Shown here: one piece after another, positions 57,454 to 64,000 of the stretch
Position numbering within the stretch: position 1 is the stretch's first letter
How the letters are laid out: the number at the start of each line of letters is the position of its first letter
Assembly (NCBI GenBank): GCA_003415625.1
Contig: PYIU01000002.1
Span: 7,593,475 to 7,657,474, forward strand
Direction of reading: 5' to 3'
Length of the DNA stretch: 64,000 bases
From: Aquanectria penicillioides
Lineage: Eukaryota > Ascomycota > Sordariomycetes > Hypocreales > Nectriaceae
Notes under the pieces: generated by a model
What the model was told of the DNA's origin: nothing
The model's input: the letters and a program-made list of their open reading frames with translations, nothing else
The model's database searches: none
Made by a program: the position numbers and the translations under genes

Positions 57454-60400
57454 GGTTATAAGCCTAAAGCTTTAATTTAAAAAGAAATTGCAGCTATTTA
57501 AAAGGTTTAAACTAACCTAAAGTTTATCCCTTAAAGTTAGTACTTATAATATTAATTAATTAAGGTCTTAAGACTTAAGCAATAGCTTTAAAGCTAGCCC
57601 TAAAGCTAATCCTTACTATTAAAGCAATTAAATAGACTAATAATAAAGAAGATCTTACTAAAGGAAAAAACAATCTTAAGGATCTTTTACTTTTCCCTAA
57701 AAGGTTAGTAAAGCCTATTAAAAGGGATCTATAGAAGATTTAGCTAAATTTAAGTATTATAATGCAATAAATAATAAAGATAATATAGTAAATATAAAAG
57801 CTATAGAAATACTTTAATTAAAAGACTAAAAATAAATTAAAGATTAAGTGCAAAATATAGCCTAAAGATAAATTAAAATCTAAAATAAAAGATAATAAAA
57901 ATAAAAGCTTTAAATACTAAAAAAGCTAACTTTTTTATACCTTAAGGGAGCCCTTAAGAGCTTTAAATAAAATATTTAGTTTCTTAAGGAATAAAAAGAT
58001 ATTAATAGAGCCTACTTTAAGCAAAAAGAAGATTATAAACTTATAATTAATTAAAATTAAGGATTTTATTAGTTTTAACTTTAAGATAAAGAGAAATAAT
58101 ATATTTAAGAGATTAAAGAATTAAATTGCCTAAAAGAGATATTTCTTTTATACTATAATTACTATTAAATAGTATAAAGAGATTAAAATCTTATATTTAG
58201 AAGAAATGCATTTAATTGCTATTATAAAAATAGTAATTTTATAGAAACTAAAGCTATTATTATCTTTAGTAAAGACTAATATAAAGGCCATTAAGCTATT
58301 AATAAAAAGGTATAATAATATAAAGTTTTAATAAAGCTTAATTAATCTTTATTAAAAATTAAAGTTCTTAACTCTAAAGAAATTATAAAGGGTTTAAAGT
58401 TATATTAATAACTTCTATTATATTATAAATAGCATTATTAAAGCTAGCAATAAGCTTCTTAAGTACTAAAAAAAGATAAAGTTTATAAATAGTATTAAAA
58501 AGGTCTTTTTTAAGTAAAATGCACTTTAATGCAATTATAAGCAAAAGGGGAAATATTAATCTATTTATAAAATGCAAAAAGACTTTATTAATAAAGCTAA
58601 AAGTCTATAGACTTTCTAAAAGAAAAGTAAAGACTTTAATGGTAAGAAAGGTATATAGATAAGTGCTTAATTAAATAAAAAGGATAACTATAAAAAAGAT
58701 CCTAAAAGCAGTAAATGCTTTAACTATAATTAAAAAGGTTATATTATAAAGAATTGCTTATCTTTATAAAAGAAGAATAAAAGCAGTAAGAATAGAAAAT
58801 TAAAAAAGAAAGATAATAGTAATAAAACTGCTAAAAAGACTAAAAAGACTGCCCTATATATAGAATTAAGTAAGTAAAGTGCTAAAAACATAAAGAAAGC
58901 TAAAGACAATTCTAATAATAATAATAATACTATTTTTATATACTGTAAAGGCTTAAAGGTAAGGAAGTTCTTTAGTAATGCTTTTATAAAGTTATTAGCT
59001 AAAAAGGTAGCTATAGCAATAATTTCTAGCCTATTAAAATAGCAGTTATATAATCCCTTTAATATTAATAATAATATTGCATTAAAGGCTAAAGGAAATA
59101 GTAACTTTATTACTATCTTAATATCTATAGAATTAGGCCTTATTAATTAAAAAGACTGCTAGCTTTAGGACTTAAAAGCCAATATATATACTATTAATAA
59201 CTTTAAATAGTTTAAAGAAAACAAATAGTATAAACTTAATAAAATAATATTAATTCTTATAGATAAAGGCACTATATACCCTATAGCTATAGGAATAATA
59301 GTAGTTATACTATTTATAAAGGGAAAGAGAATAAAGACTATAATACTTAAAAATGCAGTCTTTATTAAAGATTTCCTGCTAAATGTAATCTTTAATAAAA
59401 AAGTCTATCTTTTTAATAGTTATATAATTAAAAATAAAATCTTTAATAGTAATAGTAAAATCTTTATAACCCTTAATATCCCTAACTAAAGGTTTTTACT
59501 TAAAGCAATAAAAGGTACAATAAGCCATTACTTTACTCCTAAAATAATGCTAATATAAATAAAATAGTTTAAGGCAAGAATATAATACTAAAGACTTACT
59601 TATATAGGTTAGAAAGCCCTTAACTATACCTTTAAGGTTATAAAAGGTAGGCTTAATAATTATAAACTGCTTAATATACTCTATAAAGACTATAAGCTTA
59701 CTAAAAGCATAAAGTTCTTACTAAAAACACTATAAAAAAGAGTAGACTGCATATTTAACCTTCTTTATATAGATTTTATAGAGTTAAGTCTATATATATA
59801 TAATAGAAAGAGGTATTTTAAGCTTATAATTAATAATAAAAGCTATTACTTTTATAGCAATTTGCTTAAAAAAAAAAGCAATACTGCTATTTTAATAGAA
59901 AAAGATCTTTTAGTATTTAGAACTATTATAGCCTATAGTCTGCCCTAAAAGATATAGTTTAATAGCAGTTATAAATTTATTAATAGAAAGGTTAATAAAC
60001 TCCTTTTAAAGATAGAAATCCTTATAATTATTATATTACTATATAGCTATAAATAGAATAGCTTTATTAAATAGGCAAACTATACAATTTAAAAAAAGGC
60101 AAAAAGCATAATAATAGCAATAAATATCCCTTTTAAACTATAGGGAGAGATTATTTTTATAGTTATATATATTGCTAATATTATAGCAATAAGATTACTA
60201 AACTAAAAGACCCTTTATAAGGTTTACTTTATAGATTTAATCCTAAAAAAGGAATATATATTAAGCATTAAGTATCTATAGATTTTAGGGTTAAAGGCAT
60301 TTATTTATATTAAATAGGAAAAGCGCAATAGATCTAAAAAAATATTACCTTATAGTTAAAAAGGAATCCTTATAAAATTTTAAGGAACTAAAGTATATAG

Positions 60401-62463
60401 GATTTAAAACCCTAAAATAAAGAAAGTTATTATAATAATATATATAGTATTCTATAAGTCTATTTTACTGCTTATAGCAAAAGGTAAAGAGATTATTTAA
60501 TTATAGCTAAAGGGAGTATTTAATAACTTTAAAAGATATTTTATAATACTAGTAATAGCTATAAAGAAGTAAATTCTAGCTACTTATACTAATGCCAATC
60601 TAGCTATAATCTATAATGCCCTTAATTAGCTAAATGCTAACCTTTAGAGGGAGGTATTCTTTAAGAAGATTTATGCCTTTATTAATAAAGGTATACTTAA
60701 ATTTATTTTAAAGAGGGAATTACTAAAAGGCAAAAGACTACTTATAGTAAAGTGGATAAATTAATATAAAAGAGATAAAAATAGTATAATAGTTATATAT
60801 AAAGCTTAACTTATAGTATATAGCTTTATATAAAAGGAAGATATTAATTACTAAAAGACCTTTTCCTTAACTATAAGAGCTAACTCCTAAAGAATACTAT
60901 TTACTTATATTATATAGATTAAAAAGAAGCTATTATAAAATAATATAATTATAGTATATTTAAATAAAGAGCTAAAAGAAGATATTTATATTATAACCTT
61001 CTTTTTACTTAATAAGTTCTTTAAGGATCTAAAGTATAAACACTTAGCTAAAAAAGTAGGCTATAAATAAGGCATTAAGTATATTATATAATTGCTTATA
61101 GCTCTATATAGCCTTAAGTAAAGTGCCTAATAGTAATAAAAGAAATTAAGGAAAATACTTAATAAATTAGGCCTTAAGAGGCTATAGAGCAATACTATAG
61201 TCTATATAAATTAAATAAAGGAAATTATTATAGCTATATATATAAATAATATACTTATAGTTATTAATAATAATAAAAATATAAATACCTTTATTAATAA
61301 ACTTATATAAAAAGTAAAAATAAAGTTACTTAAATTTTTTAAGCTCTTTTTAAGTATAGCTATTATAGCAAAAGAAAATAAATTGCTTATACTATTATAA
61401 AAAGACTATATAATAAGCATCCTTAAGTAATTTAAATACCCTAACTATAAAGCTATAAATACATTAATAGAAATAGAAACCTATTATTTAGCTAAGGCAA
61501 TTAATATCTTTAGTATAAAGGCTATTAGCAAAAAATATATATTAATAATAGAAAAAGTTAACTATCTTTTATAGTAAAGCCAGCCTAATCTAGCCTTTAT
61601 ATATAGTCTTTAAGTATACTTTTTAAATAGCCTAAATAAGTAATAACTTAAGGCTGCAAAAAGAATACTATAATATATTAAAGGGAGCCTTAATTACTCT
61701 ATTTATTATTACTGCCTTAAGGAAGAGTTATATAGCAATCTATTTAGTCTTTATAGCTACTATAACTTTAACTATACTAGCTGCCTAAAGATAGTATAAT
61801 TAACTAAAGGATATATATTCCTTATAAATAAAGGCTTAATTATATAGTTTAGTAAGTATTAAAAGACTATAGTAAAGTCCTTAATAAAAGCTAAATACTA
61901 TATATTAATAAAGGCAGTATTATAAGTTATATAAATAAAGAGCTTTATAAAGAAACTTAATAGCTTACTAACTACTTTAATAGTAATCTTTATAAATAAC
62001 TAAAGCACTATAAAGCTAGTATATAACCTTAAATTTTATGCCTATATAAAGTATATTTAAGTATAGTATTACTTTATAAAAAAGGCTATTAAAAATAATA
62101 TAATTAAACTATAATATATCCCTTTTATTAAAAATATTGCTAATATACTTATAAAGCTATTAATAGACCTATTATATTGCTCTTTTATTAATGCCTTAAG
62201 ATTAAGGCTAAAATTAAAGGAAGTACTATACTAAAAACACTAAAGTAAGCGCAAATAGTACCTATAAAAGCTTATAGTAATGCCTTTAGCTATAGTAAAG
62301 AAGCCTGCCCCTAGCAATAAGGAAGTCTTACTTAAGTAAATAATTGCTTTAATAATAAAAGAAAAATAACTTTATAATTATATAAGAAATATATATATAA
62401 AAAAGGTTAGGATAGCCTTATAATAGCACCTAAAGACAAGCCTTTAATTGGGCTTAAAGGGAG

Positions 62464-62722
62464 TATAGATAGATATAGCAGTTAGGTAAAGGTAGTTACT
62501 GCTATAGATATAGCAGCTAGCTATAAGCTAACCTTAAGGGCCTTATAGGCCTAGGTCTTAAGGCTATATATCCTTACAAAAGAATCCCTATACTATAAAT
62601 AGGTAACTGCATTCTACAATTACTATTTAGCTATTCCTTATAAATCCTAATTGATTTAAATCGATCTATTGCATATATTGCCTGCTATAACTATCCCTAT
62701 ATATACTTGTATATTGTTTACA
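62464..62722 (+). repeat. 3' LTR of the copia element
   Basis: Begins TATAGATAG (equivalent to TGTAGACGG of the 5' copy) and ends TTGTTTACA, also 259 bp. It aligns without gaps to the 5' LTR, but nearly all differences are G-to-A or C-to-T in this copy. Confidence 0.9.
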
Positions 62723-63458
62723 ACTATATATATATTATTTATTATATCTATATTAATTGCCCTTAAGCTTATTGAATTTCTATTCCTAAAGCTGGCCTTG
62801 CTTTTAGTGCTTAGCTTAAATTAAGTAAGGCTTAAAGCAGCCCTAGCAGCACCTTAGCTTATTAGCACCTATAGTACAACCTTTTAATTTACAAATATAT
62901 TAGTATAGTTTAAAAGCAAAAGAACTTCTATTTTACAACTCCTTTATATATAGCCCAAATAGTTCCACTATTAGGGTTAGGGAGTGTTCTTAACACAGGT
63001 TATTAAGGATCAATACTAGTCAGAACTGTTTAAATTATTAAATAGTTTTCACATTTAAGATAGTCAATCCTAAGGAAGACCCTAAATCCTTAAGGTCTAT
63101 ATAAATCATTTAAAATGCCTATACATTCTATTGTTTTATAATACTCTATATGCAATATATTAATGCCTTTAAGCTATTCAGTTAAGACATTATTCTACTA
63201 ATAGAGTAACTAAAGTATTAAGAATATAGTTGCACCCAGCCCTACAGTAAATATGGATCTAAAGCTTAAATCTCCAATCCCCTAAGTCAGACTCCCTTCA
63301 TTTCAAGGTCGATAGAGAACTTGACACTAAAGCTGGTACCTATATCTATCTATATATCATCTCTGGCGGAATTAATAACAAAATGGATAGATTTGCGATT
63401 TGCGGTGCTAAGATCTATAGTAGATCTGTGGAAGATTTGCGATTTATAGTGCTAAGAT
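62723..63458. other. AT-rich flank with a local duplication
   Basis: After the target duplication come about 600 bp of AT-rich, non-coding DNA, itself probably affected by the same mutation process. Near 63387-63460 the text AGATTTGCGATTTGCGGTGC and AGATTTGCGATTTATAGTGC is a local direct repeat, with TAGATCTATAGTAGATC between. Confidence 0.5.
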
Positions 63459-63471
63459 TTAAAAGAAAGTA

Positions 63472-63639
63472 AGAGAGAGAGAGAGAAGGAAAGAGAGAGA
63501 AGGAAAGAGAGAGAAGGAAAGAGAGAGAAGGAAAGAGAGAGAAGGAAAGAGAGAGAAGGAAAGAGAGAGAAGGAAAGAGAGAGAAAGAGATAGACTACTA
63601 TAGTAATATTCTTATGCTTGCGATCAATAGATTATTGCT

Positions 63640-63728
<89 letters not shown>

Positions 63729-63752
63729 GGAGAGAGAGAGAGAGGAGAGAGG

Positions 63753-63819
<67 letters not shown>

Positions 63820-64000
63820 GGAGAGAGAGAGAGAGAGAGGGAGAGAGAGAGAGAGAGAGGGAGAGAGAGAGAGAAAGAGAGAGAGAAAGAGAGAGATAAA
63901 CTACTATAGTAATATTCTTATGCTCGCGATCAATAGATTATTGCTAAAAGGAAGAGAGAGAGAGAAAGAGAGAGAAAGAGAGAGAAAGAGAGAGAAAGAG
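63472..64000. repeat. Purine-strand satellite with a ~306-bp higher-order period (continues beyond the window)
   Basis: First block: seven copies of a 14-bp unit GAGAGAGAAGGAAA (63479-63584). Second block: an almost uninterrupted (GA)n-rich tract, 63641-63895, with only G and A on the plus strand. Two copies of a unique ~51-bp spacer (CTACTATAGTAATATTCTTA... at 63590-63640 and 63896-63946) differ at about two bases and are ~306 bp apart, and a third purine block begins after the second spacer. The array therefore repeats as spacer plus purine tract and runs off the right edge. Confidence 0.88.

Larger units (their letters stand above)
57195..62722 (+). mobile_element. Ty1/copia LTR retrotransposon, RIP-degraded
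   Basis: A 5,528-bp element bounded by two 259-bp LTRs and the direct target duplication ACTAT (57190-57194 and 62723-62727). The interior is extremely AT-rich and every frame is full of stops. Yet on the plus strand ghost motifs of Ty1/copia polymerase survive in order: KW-I-N-x-YKRDKNSI and YKA-x-L-I near 60750-60810 (family W-V-F-K-x-K-R-D...Y-K-A-R-L-V), F-S-L-T-I-R-A-N-S near 60870, LNKELKEDIYI near 60960, LLIALYSLK-x-SA near 61090 (family ALYGLKQSAR), and LKAAKRIL-x-YIKGS near 61640-61690 (RNase H side). Protease and integrase could not be picked out. A polypurine-like AAAGGGAG precedes the 3' LTR. No open reading frame survives, so the copy is inert. The mutation pattern is that of repeat-induced point mutation. 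Confidence 0.92.

Noticed and set aside
57454..62463. Apparent small frames inside the AT-rich element
   Set aside because: All are short pieces of a stop-saturated retrotransposon; none can be a working gene.
63472..64000. Regular short repeats with spacers, superficially CRISPR-like
   Set aside because: Units are simple purine sequence, the 'spacers' are copies of each other, and the context is eukaryotic.

Overview
The window looks like a gene-poor, repeat-bearing accessory stretch of a filamentous ascomycete (Pezizomycotina; a Sordariomycete would fit, but the sequence does not prove it). The evidence is short introns (about 47-150 nt) with GTRNGT donors and CTRAC-like branch sites, a Zn(II)2Cys6 regulator, a UMTA/LaeA-like methyltransferase, a GLEYA adhesin, GH43 and GH114 secreted-type hydrolases, and a transposon degraded by C-to-T/G-to-A mutation of the RIP kind. 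All exon structures were assembled by hand; reading frames close exactly across every intron given with coordinates.

Layout. 0-9 kb: the 5' part of a Dal5-type MFS permease (-), a nine-exon UMTA methyltransferase (-) with a 331-bp MITE just upstream, a Zn2Cys6 factor (+), a SnoaL-like small enzyme (-) and a GH114 protein (+). 10.9-21.4 kb: a GLEYA adhesin, a small duplicated-motif protein, a large membrane protein with a C-terminal frameshift, a small conserved hypothetical, an intronless alpha/beta hydrolase and a secreted GH43 enzyme. 22-29.5 kb: a graveyard with SDR, cytochrome P450, second SDR and ABM-like gene remnants, probably the relic of a biosynthetic cluster. 32-33.4 kb: an archaemetzincin-like metalloprotease whose N-terminus lies in another frame. 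35.3-41.9 kb: at least four copies of a short repeat family, with an intact six-exon sugar transporter and a carboxylesterase pseudogene among them. 42.3-50.8 kb: a tyrosinase pseudogene, a 516-residue unknown, an 852-residue membrane protein and a GPI-anchored cysteine-rich protein. 50.8-54.8 kb: a 4-kb stretch without a recognisable gene. 54.8-56.6 kb: an NCS1 nucleobase/allantoin-type symporter.

The right end is heterochromatin-like. A 5,528-bp Ty1/copia retrotransposon (259-bp LTRs, ACTAT target duplication) has an interior saturated with stop codons and almost free of CpA/TpG, followed by AT-rich DNA and a purine-strand satellite that runs off the window.

Functionally, the genes for uptake (MFS, sugar, NCS1), glycan cleavage (GH114, GH43), surface adhesion (GLEYA, GPI protein) and small-molecule tailoring (methyltransferase, SnoaL, the dead P450/SDRs) fit an environment-facing accessory region. 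No operon-like unit or wholly new system could be demonstrated. The strongest unusual signals are the lopsided mutation of the two LTRs, the uniform CAG-to-TAG-like stops in the relic cluster, the homopolymer frameshifts in two otherwise well-kept genes, and the repeat family at 35-42 kb.
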